Assembly (NCBI GenBank): GCA_016630905.1
Contig: WBMQ01000002.1
Location: forward strand, 248,001 to 312,000
Source of the DNA: Capillidium heterosporum
Lineage: Eukaryota; Entomophthoromycota; Entomophthoromycetes; Entomophthorales; Capillidiaceae
Direction: 5' to 3'
Length of the DNA stretch: 64,000 nucleotides
This document shows positions 55,051-64,000 of this stretch, one piece after another. Made by a program: the position numbers and the translations under genes. The notes under the pieces were generated by a model. It made no database searches. It was not told the DNA's origin and was given only the letters and a program-made list of their open reading frames with translations. Each line of letters opens with the position of its first letter. Position 1 is the stretch's first letter.

Positions 55051-56568
55051 TCAATTGATCCTAGCGTAGTGCTTGAGAACTTTGGTCTTCATCCCAATTT
55101 CCTCGATCTCGGGGGTAAGTTCTTCGTACCAAAACCTGGCGAGGAGGACGAAGAGTACATACCCAGTTAATCCACACCCAAAGAAGATCCAACTTACCTT
55201 GGTACTGATCTTCAGTAGGTCCTCTCCTTCAATCTTGTCGGCTATACGATCCCCAAACAAAGGCGTCAAAATGATCCAGATGGCGATGGATGTTGTCTTG
55301 AGCTCGTCACCGGAAGCTATAGTTACGAACTGTAAAGCCGAAGGCAGGAATAAGGCCTCACCTAAAGCATAAAGTAACCACTGGGGTAGTTGGGCGGCAC
55401 TGCTTATACACCCGTCACAGGATAGCATCTCTCCTTTGCTGTTAAGTTTGAGATTGGAAGCCGTACTGCTGACTTTGTAGTCGAGAATTATGGAGATGAG
55501 GGACGCCACCAGTACTAACGTGTACCCTAAACCCATTCTCTGCAATGCGTTGAAGATCTTGCCGCTGCGGTTGAGAGCCGGGTAGACAAAATAAGCTAAA
55601 ATCATTGCAAAGACCATCTTCAATATGTCACCCATCATACTCAACGAGTCGTAGCCCAAAAAACCTTCACTGCTGCCATTTAACATGAATTTGGCCTGCA
55701 CTTCCCAGGTATCTTCGACCTGGGATTCCAAGGCAAAGTACAGGATTAATGGCAACGTAACTAGGAACACTTGGCCCAACCTGCGCATGTCGATCATAAA
55801 GTGCTCGTCCTTGTGATCAGTCGAGTAGTAGTTCAAGAAATGTCTGTGGTCACCCCGTCCACCTGATCTAAAGTAGTTTAGAGCGGCACCGAACGTAATC
55901 TTGGCGATTTTCCAGAACAAGAACTCGTGGGGGTGGGGTATTTCGCGGATCTGATGGCGGTACACAAAGACTAGGATTGTTGCTAAGAGCACAAGCAAGA
56001 AAGCAATGGTGTAGCTTAAAAAGTAACAGGGGTAGCCAAAGCAGTCAAAGTAGGCGAACTTGGTTGTATAGAACTGGGGAAAAAACGACCCTAGCTGTGT
56101 AGTTACGTACAGCAGGCAGAACATTTGATTATTGGCGTTGACTAGATGGGGTAAAACTTGGTCACTGGCGTAGGAGGGCATCAAGGGGTGCAGACTACCT
56201 TTGCCCAAGATGATGAGTGCCATAGGAAGTAAGTAGCTCCACAACGGGAACTTGTGGAAAACATTTATCACTTTGTTAATAGAGAATATAGCCATCAGAA
56301 ATATGCCGAGGAGGTAAACGAACAGGGAGATCATTACTGTAATATACTTGCCATAAAAGTCGTCGGACGCCACTCCTATTATGTGGAATATCGGTATGAT
56401 GGCTGCAAAAAATAACTCGTAGTAGTGACTCTGTAGCGCATCCAAGTTGAATCCTTCTTTGAGGTAGTACTTGCCCACCTTTTTGCAGCCGTAGTAGCCC
56501 ATGTAGGCCAAGAAGTTTAGAGCTAGTAGTACGTAGCCCGTCTTTGGTATCCTATCTTGTGTTCCCAT
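55051..56568 (-). CDS. POT/PTR-family (SLC15-like) transporter
   Basis: Single exon, 505 residues, about 12 hydrophobic segments in two halves. Family landmarks: GKGSLHPLMPSYASDQV (the GxGxxxPxxxxxGxDQ motif), FFPQFYTTKF, and in the C-terminal half AQLPQWLLYALGEALFLPSA (the PQxxLLxxGE motif). It ends with a charged tail (EELTPEIEEIGMKTKVLKHY). POT proteins are proton-coupled di/tripeptide or nitrate importers of the plasma membrane. In helix 1 the proton-coupling ExxER motif is not conserved: before the YYG landmark the sequence is NFLAYMGYYG, with Asn, Ala and Tyr at the E, E and R positions. The substrate and coupling are therefore uncertain. The gene is intronless. Confidence 0.8.
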   Translation of the reverse strand: MGTQDRIPKTGYVLLALNFLAYMGYYGCKKVGKYYLKEGFNLDALQSHYYELFFAAIIPIFHIIGVASDDFYGKYITVMISLFVYLLGIFLMAIFSINKVINVFHKFPLWSYLLPMALIILGKGSLHPLMPSYASDQVLPHLVNANNQMFCLLYVTTQLGSFFPQFYTTKFAYFDCFGYPCYFLSYTIAFLLVLLATILVFVYRHQIREIPHPHEFLFWKIAKITFGAALNYFRSGGRGDHRHFLNYYSTDHKDEHFMIDMRRLGQVFLVTLPLILYFALESQVEDTWEVQAKFMLNGSSEGFLGYDSLSMMGDILKMVFAMILAYFVYPALNRSGKIFNALQRMGLGYTLVLVASLISIILDYKVSSTASNLKLNSKGEMLSCDGCISSAAQLPQWLLYALGEALFLPSALQFVTIASGDELKTTSIAIWIILTPLFGDRIADKIEGEDLLKISTKVSWIFFGCGLTGYVLFVLLARFWYEELTPEIEEIGMKTKVLKHYARIN

Positions 56569-58900
56569 TTCACTCGATTATATCTATAAATGTCGGTGTC
56601 GTGTCCTGTCCTACCTTTTAAAATTGAAAATGAATTGGTGCTGATGTTTCAAATTTTGCTTGGTAGTTCGGCTTCACCAATCTTTTATACTTTGATGCAA
56701 GTTGGAACACAAGGTTTCTGCAAACTATATTTTAAGTAAACTTCCAATTAAAAGGATTGACTTATACTTATATTGGCTTTTCAATAAATTACTGCTTACT
56801 CATATGGATCCATCCCAAGAAAATGTATTTGCTGACAGAATGCTATTTACAAATTTAGACTTAATCCATGGATTTAAAATGGTAGGATCTACAATCAAGT
56901 CTAAATATAGTTTGTGGATAATATAAGGTGATCAGCTTAGGTTAGTTTTATTAAAATTTTGTCAACGTGATTCGGCTTCTAGCTAAAAGTAAGCTATGGT
57001 CTACATAGAAGGCGATAAGGCTATAGGTATTTATATTTTTGAATAGTAGGGCTTTCAACGTACTTGAGATACATCTATAAGTGGTTAATAATCCAGCACT
57101 ACTCAAATCGATGCTGAGTTCTCTAGTCAACAAATGGGCACACTAAGGGATTAAGGCTCCAATAATTCGCATGCCAACCAACGGTAGAGTTACTTGCTCA
57201 TAACCAACACAAATGTATTATTGGGCGGAAAGATTGGAGTTATCGTTTACAAATTTTAGGTGGCAGGCCTATAAAGTATCTAGAACTAAAGATCCAATAC
57301 CTTTGGATAGCGGCGTAAGGTTAAGAAATATACTTATTTAGCTCAAAGATACTACAAGTTCCAACTATTGTAGTGCATTTCTCACAATCGTTAAATATGT
57401 ATATTTCAAGCCAAACTGGAACATAATTGATTTAATTTCGAGATTTGTTCTTGGAACTAATTCTTACTTTTGTTCCAAAAATTTGGACTACTTTTTACAA
57501 GTTCATCTGTAAATACCTGTCTATGTCATCGGAACGATAAATATAAGAATTTCTGATATAGCACAGGAATTCTCTTTTAGCTTCTTTTAATTAATTTTCT
57601 ATCTGATGCGGAAATTATATGTTCTCACATTTATAGGTGAGTGTATATGGTTATATAGAAGCATCACTATTTCAATTGAATTAAAGTTGTATTTTGAATT
57701 ACTTAGGGCTGAGATATAAAATGCAATGTAAAAGTATTTTGGTATTGTTGAGCAGTTTCTCTTATTACAGTGTTCGGTTTCCTTTAGTTTTATCTGCTTT
57801 ATTTTAAAAAGATAATTTGCTTATATAACTCGACAATTATTTGATTTTTGAGACCAATTAAATTTAGATTCCATATATAAATTGAATCTTCCTATAATTT
57901 TTACTTTGATGAATGGTGTTTGGTTAGCTTTTTTCCGGAAAGTCAACTAAATGTTAAGTGGACCTATAAGTTTAATTTCAAATTGCTAGATCTATTAAAA
58001 AAAGGGTATATTTCATTAATACAGTCATAGGAATTCCTGCAAAACTTGAGTTCCAAAGTTAGATTTATAGATTCATCCAGTATCCTTATAATTTTGAGCT
58101 GCATTAAACCAAAACAAAGTACTAAGAATAGGAACAATACTTAGCGTTCAGTACACTATTTAGAGCTGGATAGCAAAGTTTGCAAATACGTTTATCTGGT
58201 ACATACTCCTATTAAACTTCGATATCCGATTCGAGCTTTATATAAAATTTAGAATCTTTATACATTGAACAGGTTAGAAATCAACTAATGGTGTAAATAC
58301 CAAAGGATCAAATCTATAGTTGAGCAAGCCTCGAAGTTTATCCAACTGGCCTTTGTTGGGATTTTATATGAATACCATCACCTATTCTATAGTAATCTAA
58401 TATGGTGCAGGTATTTATAGAGACACGCATTCTTTGATATATAGGTGGACTTAAATATGAATCCTACTTGATCTATTATATACCTTAGTAAAAAGAACTA
58501 TACTGGATGGATGGAGCTAGTATACTGTTGGCTCATTACTTTCTGTTTATTGGACTCCACTTCACAACCATTTTACTGTTGTTTTATCCCAAAACTAATG
58601 GTCATTAAATAAATTACAAAGTTCATACCAACGATGTGTAGAAAACAGTTGACAACCTTGTTTGGAGAATGTTATGTTCATCAATACCATAGCACCCGTA
58701 TATTATTCCAAATACGCTTTGCAACAGCATTATAGGATCATAAATGCATCTATTACGTCTACCAGGATTATGCTTATCAATAAGAGTCGTAGAGTTACTG
58801 CCATTTGGGAGCCAATGTACTGCTTTATGTCAGCCAAATTCTTACTTGCAAGGCCCATGTGATTTATCGGGCTGTTCAATGCTGGGGTACGTTCATGCAT
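56569..58900. other. large gene-poor spacer
   Basis: AT-rich. ORFs at 56702-56926 (+), 56951-57133 (-) and 58662-58932 (+) show no family motif or codon bias; I do not call them. Repeated low-complexity T/A runs are the only pattern. Confidence 0.5.
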
Positions 58901-58909
58901 CCGATTGCC

Positions 58910-58926
58910 ATTATTTCATAGGAAAC
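58910..58926 (+). repeat. direct repeat attatttcata-gaaacc, copy 1
   Basis: ATTATTTCATAGGAAACC-like unit; the second copy is at 58971-58986. Both lie 500-560 bp before the bZIP start codon. Confidence 0.5.
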
Positions 58927-58959
58927 CTTTGAGCTGAAAGTAAATTCGTTTTTGGAAGT

Positions 58960-58980
58960 ATGAAATAATAATTATTTCAT
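58960..58980. repeat. perfect 10+1+10 inverted repeat
   Basis: ATGAAATAAT, a central A, then ATTATTTCAT: a perfect palindrome around 58970. The half-site shares TATGAAAT with three further single sites nearer the bZIP gene. It could be a dimer-binding operator or a hairpin. Confidence 0.6.
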
Positions 58981-59015
58981 AGAAACCAATCAAAACCAAC
59001 TATGGAGCAAAGTCC

Positions 59016-59026
59016 TATGAAATCAC
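59016..59026 (+). promoter_or_regulatory. TATGAAATCAC motif, site 1
   Basis: First of three exact copies of an 11-mer upstream of the bZIP gene, 459 nt before the ATG. Binding factor unknown. Confidence 0.45.
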
Positions 59027-59291
59027 AGTAGAACTTGGTTTCGTACCAATTATTAGAATTCCAACCCTTCAATTCACAGTAATTATTGGTGGAAGAGCTA
59101 TGATATAACTTCTATAACAGCCAATAGTACAAGGTATGATAACATCCAAATTCTGAAAAGTGTCCATTAAGAAGCTTTGCTAATGGCAATCGAGTTAAGC
59201 CGTCCCTGGCCTAAAATTAGCAATAGTTCAATGCTATAAACGTCGCTTGAAGGCCAATTTCTAATATGCAAGCCGAAGTTAATCCGAAGAT

Positions 59292-59302
59292 TATGAAATC
59301 AC
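59292..59302 (+). promoter_or_regulatory. TATGAAATCAC motif, site 2
   Basis: Exact second copy, 183 nt before the bZIP ATG. Confidence 0.45.
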
Positions 59303-59320
59303 TGAGCTTTGACTTGGAAG

Positions 59321-59331
59321 TATGAAATCAC
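59321..59331 (+). promoter_or_regulatory. TATGAAATCAC motif, site 3
   Basis: Exact third copy, 154 nt before the bZIP ATG, 29 nt from site 2 (close to three helical turns). Confidence 0.45.
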
Positions 59332-59474
59332 ATTTGGATATAGATGGAAATAAGATTTTTAGCAAAAAGTATTTAAACTCCAACTCTACCATTAACTGCA
59401 ATTAAACTTTTATACTCCGAACTCGACGACAATAACGCCAAGTACCTAGATCATTACAAAAAGACATTAACAAA

Positions 59475-60342
59475 ATGAATGCTACAGCTTTGATGGCAAA
59501 TCGACCTACCCACAACCAGTTCTTCACCCAAAAACAAATTGCCCCACGATCAGGTACTTTAACTAAAAAAATACAATCAGCTAAATTAAACTTAGATATC
59601 TACAGCATCCAGCCCAAGCACAACTTGATCAAGGAACAGAACCCCTTTGACCACAGCTTTTCGGAGGCATCGATTGCTTCCGTATCAACGAGCCACAACG
59701 CTTCCATCCAAAATAACGTTGCCTCTGCCCAGAACAACGTCCAACCAACCATCTACACCACTTACACCAACGTACCCAGTACGATGGCACCCATCCCCAT
59801 AGCCAGCAACTATCAACCTAACATGATGGGACAAGTCTCTATGATGAGCCAAACTATAACCATCAAGCCTGAATTTCAAAACACCAAGGCATCGGCATTA
59901 CCGGTAACCGAGCTACTGAACAACAGCTACATGTCAGTAGTCCCTCTCGCCAACCCGCTACCACCCCTACCCTACCTAACCATGAACGGTTTGCCACCCA
60001 AGAAGGGAGCCGGTGGTAGGAAGCGTAAACCAACCGACGGTATGGACCAGAAGAAGATTGAATTTTTGGAACGTAACCGACAAGGTAAACTATCACCTTC
60101 ATAACAAATTTGCTAAATTCCATCATATAGCTGCCCTTAAATGCAGGTTGCGTAAGAAGCGTGGACTCCAGGACACCCAGTTGAAATTACACGTCCTAAG
60201 CCACCAGAACATCGAACTTGAACAGCAGTTGCAGGAGTTGAAGGCAACTTGCAGCACGCTGCGACAGGTGTTAAACACCCACCAGACTTGTCCCGTATAT
60301 ATCAGCAACATGACCAACGCCTACAACAACCAAAGCCTGTAG
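59475..60342 (+). CDS. bZIP transcription factor (ATF/CREB type)
   Basis: Exons 59475-60084 and 60131-60342, with a 46-nt intron inside the DNA-binding basic region. A Ser/Thr/Asn/Pro-rich N-terminus of about 170 residues precedes GGRKRKPTDGMDQKKIEFLE and the basic region RNRQAALKCRLRKKRG, with the NxxAAxxCRxRKK signature of the Atf1/CREB class. The zipper runs LQDTQLKLHVLSHQNIELEQ, with Leu/Asn heptad positions, through LQELKATCSTLRQVLNTH. Proteins of this class in fungi control stress and development genes from CRE sites. There is no visible MAPK-docking domain. The upstream region carries a repeated motif and a palindrome (sites listed separately), so self-regulation is possible. Confidence 0.88.
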
Positions 60343-61774
60343 TATTTGACTACATACGATGCATATATAATGTACATACGCTGCTAGTCTCGACGAAATG
60401 CACTTCGATCTGGGACACATCATCTTAAAACATCTAGACACCATCAACTTCTAACTGATTCAAAGAAAATGGGCATGCTTGCTTGTTACACGCTATGCTG
60501 TTTACAAAATAAAGTTCAAGTTAAAAGTTCAACTTGAGTTTGGGCTTATATAGAGATATATCTACTAAACTAAAGTTAGTAAACCAGCAACTCTTAGTCA
60601 TCCATACAGTATGAAGTATAAATGTATTTAGCTCATATATCTTCAAATAAACTTTTCAGTCCATTTACTTGCAAAGTTAACGTATACAAAGTTTGATCGA
60701 CTTTTCATTAGACCAAAATTGGTTATCCGATCTACGCACTGCACCATATTTTGCTATTTTATATTAATTAGAAACATATACATCGAAGGTTTGTGTGATA
60801 TTCTCAACAATTTTCAAAAAATATAGAGCAAGTACATGAATATATGTTTTCATCTGGCATCAGCACCTCAAAACACTTCTCCAAGATCTGAAAACCACTT
60901 GATAGAAATAATCTCTAGATGTTTAGAATCAGTAGATGAGTTGCTTTTAATATAATTTATGGGCAATCGTGGCAATATTTTTAAACGATAGGGGCATTAA
61001 AGCTTTCATTGTAAAAGTACACTAAAACAAAGTAATTATCAAAGGAAGTTCAAAGAACTTTAGGCAATTTAAATTATTTCGAGAATTCTTTTAAAGAATT
61101 TGGGGGTATTGAAATGAAAGTTGAAATTTGAAAATCTTACTTTAAAGATTTGGAGATGAGAATCAAAAGTATTCTATGAAAACCCAAAGAATTAGACAGC
61201 AAATTAAGTCTCGTCGTTGAGTTTAATAAGAAATGGGTCGATAATAAAGTTGGAAATTCGACCATGCTTTATAAAAACAACTTCATCTACGGATAAAAGT
61301 ATCGTAGCTAGGATAGCTTTTACAAAATAGGTGCAAGCTTCTACTTTACAATTTAAATATTGTAGGTAGGCATTTATTAACTAGCCTAAGCATATATGGA
61401 TCCAAACATAAGGTCATCGATTACCATAAGTCAAATTGCTTTAGGTATTGCCAAAAAGTATTTGATATGATATGTAATGTACAAGATATATCTTATTTAA
61501 GAAACTAAAAGTTATCTTTAGTCAATCTAATATCGTGATTTAAATAGCTATGTAAAGTTGTGAAGTATAAAAGGGAAATGTAGATATGTACTACCAACAT
61601 CTTGAGATCGGTAAATGCCTTAATCCAAGAACAAGTAAATTTTACAAATATATCTTAGAAAATATGAATATGAATTGTAGCTTAATAAACAAATACGAAT
61701 CAAAAGACTTAACTCTAACAAAGATAAAACTAGCTATACAGGGTATGTACTTGTCCATCTTTACTTTTAAACTT
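60343..61774. other. spacer between bZIP and BAG genes
   Basis: AT-rich. The ORF at 61586-61864 (+) overlaps the 3' end of the BAG gene and is not supported. Confidence 0.5.
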
Positions 61775-62406
61775 CTATTCATCCCTAAACGGAGACCAAG
61801 CGGTATCCAAATCCTTTATATTCTTCTGGATCAATCGAATAACTTCCTTACGATAGCTTCTTAACTCAGGTTTATCAGCTGGACAATCGATCCCATCCAA
61901 CTTTATCAAAAATCGAAGTAATTGCTCACTCAACTTACCGTGCTCCAACTTCATCTTAGGTTTCAAAGCTTTATCTAAAGTTTTAATATCCTCTAAACGA
62001 TTGACATAATCTTCAACTAAGGGCACGAATTTGGTATTAATTTCGACTTCTATGGTTTTGAGGTTAGCTTCCACTTTTTGAGCTTCAGTCAAGATTTTAG
62101 GTTTCTGTTCCTAATTATGAAAAGGAAATTTTGATGGGGATTTAGGATGTCTATTTTAAAAGTAAAAGTACCTTGGTGGTGAACAAACGTTGGAAAACTA
62201 TAAAGGTGACAACTGGGATGACCAAATACTTCAAGTATTCTGTCCAATCCTATGTAGAGAATGAAATTGTAAAGAGAATATTAGTTTTCTATGGGTGCAG
62301 ACATTTAGCTTACTTGAGGTAGTTCCATCGTATACAAATACAGATTGTCGAATTGTTGAAAGCCTACTTGAACTAAAGTTGAAATTGCAAAGTGTAACTT
62401 TCCCAT
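61775..62406 (-). CDS. BAG-domain membrane protein (Snl1-like)
   Basis: Three exons on the minus strand, starting at ATG 62406 (MGKLHFAISTLVQVGF; a later ATG in MELPQ is possible). Exon 2 encodes one membrane helix, WTEYLKYLVIPVVTFIVFQR. The C-terminal exon is a BAG domain: KVEANLKTIEVEINTKFVPL, LEHGKLSEQLLRFLIKLDGI and LRSYRKEVIRLIQKNIKDLD, a three-helix bundle with the acidic and basic positions used to bind the Hsp70 ATPase domain. Yeast Snl1, anchored in the ER and nuclear envelope, has the same order: one membrane helix, then BAG. Likely an Hsp70 nucleotide-exchange factor at that membrane. Divergent from the cyclo-ligase gene. Confidence 0.82.
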
Positions 62407-62585
62407 TCATCCATTCAAATAAAAGCTAAAAATAGGTTATTGCATCATTTCAGATTCTCATCAAAGGTTCTTTTGGAAGATTGAAGGATTTATGACGAGT
62501 TTATCAAGAGCCCTACCAAACTTCTAAACCAGAAACAGCAGAACATCAGTCTAACTGCCTAATTTAACTTTTGAAATCAACGACC
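62407..62585. promoter_or_regulatory. compact divergent promoter (BAG protein / cyclo-ligase)
   Basis: 179 nt between two divergent start codons. TAACTTTT at 62565-62572 lies 13 nt before the cyclo-ligase ATG. Confidence 0.45.
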
Positions 62586-63418
62586 ATGACCCAAAGCTTG
62601 ACAAAACTTGAACTACGTAAACAACTGAGAAAATCATTGAAGAGCTTAACTCAACCCAATTTAAAAGCCCAAAGTGAAAAGATAGTTGTTAATTTACTAA
62701 ATACCCGCCAACTACAAGATGCTACTACAGTAAGTTTGTATTTGAATATGCCCGATTCAGAAGTTCAAACTAGTGAATTGTTAAAGGCTTTGTTGGATTT
62801 AGGTATGCATGTTGTTTTTATATTTACTTTATTGAGTTTTGATGTTTTTATTTATAGGTAAAAAGTGCTTCATACCACTGTGCACTAAAGATACTATGAC
62901 TATGGTCCATATCCCTAATTACACTACCTATTTAAATTTACCGGAAAACAATTGGAAGATTAAGGAACCTACCAAAGAAATGAACTTGCTGGATAGTTTG
63001 TATATTTTACTTTCTTAAACTAAACATCTATAATTAGGTTTTACATTGGAAAAGAACTTAGATGTGATTATTGTCCCAGGTAAGGTATATAGCTTTTATT
63101 CAATCTCTTATATTCTTTAGGCCTAGGTTTCGACAGGTATAAGAATCGACTAGGTCATGGTAAAGGGTAGGTATTTTAGCGTATTGGGTATATTTATTTA
63201 GCAATGTCATTTTAGCTACTACGACAAATTCTTCAAGAGGTGTCTTGATACCTACGGTTCCTACCCCACTACAAGTACATTTAAATTGATGTGTTGGTTT
63301 ATTAATTTTTATAGTTGGGCTTGCTTTAGATGAGCAGTTGGTAGACGAACCTTTAGTTTGTGAACCTTGGGATATTAAGTTGGACCAAGTTATCTTCCCC
63401 GGCAAAGTTGTAAGTTAA
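62586..63418 (+). CDS. 5-formyltetrahydrofolate cyclo-ligase
   Basis: Six exons with introns of about 40-57 nt; the first ATG in frame is 62586 (MTQSLTKLELRKQLRKSLKS). Landmarks: LYLNMPDSEVQTSELLKALL, KKCFIPLCTKDTMTMVHIPN, then DVIIVPGLGFDRYKNRLGHG followed by KGYYDKFF, the signature VPGxxFDxxxxRLGxGxGYYD of the family with its Mg-ATP and folate-binding residues. It ends PWDIKLDQVIFPGKVVS. The enzyme converts 5-formyl-THF to 5,10-methenyl-THF with ATP, in cytosol or mitochondria. The product is about 200 residues, normal length. No targeting signal is evident. Confidence 0.92.
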
Positions 63419-63609
63419 ACTAGTAAAGTTTTCATTGTTTTATAATAGCCTACCTTTTCTAAGCTATTTATTGTTCATAGTAGCGTACAATGTTAGCCTG
63501 CCTTATAAAAATGCTATTCTTTCTATGGTAAAGTAACAAGTATTATTAATACATTACCACTATACTATTTTATATAAATATAGTATTTAAAAATAATACT
63601 CTGGATAGA

Positions 63610-64000
63610 ATGTCTCCTCTTCCTAAAAAGTGGGTTCAAATGAACTATATTCAAGCTTTCTACTTTTATCAAGGGGAAGCAGCAACTCAGCTTTATGAAA
63701 CCAGGTTTGTCAATATCAGTTTCTGCAAATGAGAGACTTCTTCCGATTTCCTTTAACTCATCCTTTGATGATTGTTTTTATATTTAAGTAATAAACTTTT
63801 TGTCAAGTATTTCGTACTTGGGGTTTAAAGAGCCAGTTGGAAATAGGAACTATTTTGAACAAAGTACATGCTTCAACCAGTTTAAGTGTCATCTAGCTTC
63901 ACGGATAGCTAAAGCTGGCAAGGTACATTATTTAATTTAAACCTACTTCGATAACGACAGCTATCAGCACAGTAATTTCAAATCAAAGTAGTAGTAGCTC
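63610..64000 (+). CDS. start of a further gene, truncated by window end
   Basis: A TATA-like TTTTATATAAATATAG precedes an ATG at 63610 (MSPLPKKWVQMNYIQAFYFY then QGEAATQLYETR). After an unresolved intron a second open stretch reads FLSSISYLGFKEPVGNRNYF, QSTCFNQFKCHLASRIAKAG, ending at a GTACAT donor at about 63920. The pieces look coding, but I do not recognise the family and cannot fix the splice junction between them. The gene would continue beyond 64000. Confidence 0.35.

Noticed and set aside
55073-55372. 99-codon plus-strand ORF opposite the POT transporter
   Set aside because: Antisense of a conserved membrane-protein exon.
58662-58932. Two overlapping 60-codon ORFs upstream of the bZIP gene
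   Set aside because: No homology, overlapping frames, no start context; treated as promoter-region noise.

Overview
The window looks like a gene-rich piece of a fungal nuclear genome. Support comes from very short GT-AG introns (about 40-75 nt), AT-rich spacers, TATA boxes close to start codons, and several fungal gene families: an Mdv1-like WD40 fission adaptor, an ERT1/AcuK-type Zn2Cys6-PAS regulator, an mL67/Mhr1-like mitoribosomal protein and a Snl1-like BAG protein. An early-diverging filamentous fungus (for example Entomophthoromycotina/Zoopagomycota) would fit, but that placement is inference. I found no CRISPR array, rRNA, convincing tRNA or intact transposon.

Layout. 1-3.1 kb: no recognisable gene. 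3.1-8.4 kb: Mdv1-like protein and ERT1-like regulator, both intron-rich. 8.9-16.2 kb: a degenerate tandem duplication of about 3.7 kb, each copy holding an intronless seven-helix receptor gene; the second copy carries a one-base frameshift. 17-22.7 kb: a small ORF followed 7 nt later by a CoA-type Nudix hydrolase, then an LRR protein, mL67 and a bifunctional PFK-2/FBPase-2. 25-26.4 kb: a third receptor paralogue. 27.8-41.7 kb: GPALPP/DUF3752 protein, mitochondrial PheRS, secreted SGNH hydrolase, NRDE2-like protein, a coiled-coil candidate kinetochore protein and the ESA1-type acetyltransferase. 43.2-48.7 kb: a thioredoxin array of two intact genes interleaved with three decayed copies. 50.5-56.6 kb: a tiny secreted heptad-repeat peptide, a possible ubiquitin-like relic, a DRS1-type DEAD-box helicase and a POT-family transporter. 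59.4-64 kb: bZIP factor, BAG-domain membrane protein, 5-formyl-THF cyclo-ligase and the start of a further gene.

Most genes are housekeeping loci with no shared pathway: mitochondrial (Mdv1, mL67, PheRS), carbon metabolism (ERT1-like, PFK-2/FBPase-2), RNA and ribosome biogenesis (NRDE2, DRS1), chromatin (ESA1). The accessory signal lies in two local families, the receptors and the thioredoxins. Both show duplication, and the thioredoxins show clear decay.

Three otherwise well-conserved genes (receptor 2, Nudix, DRS1) each need one +1 frameshift to restore family homology. In the Nudix and DRS1 genes the zero-frame stop codon sits at the shift point. Assembly error, recent pseudogenisation and programmed +1 frameshifting are all open.
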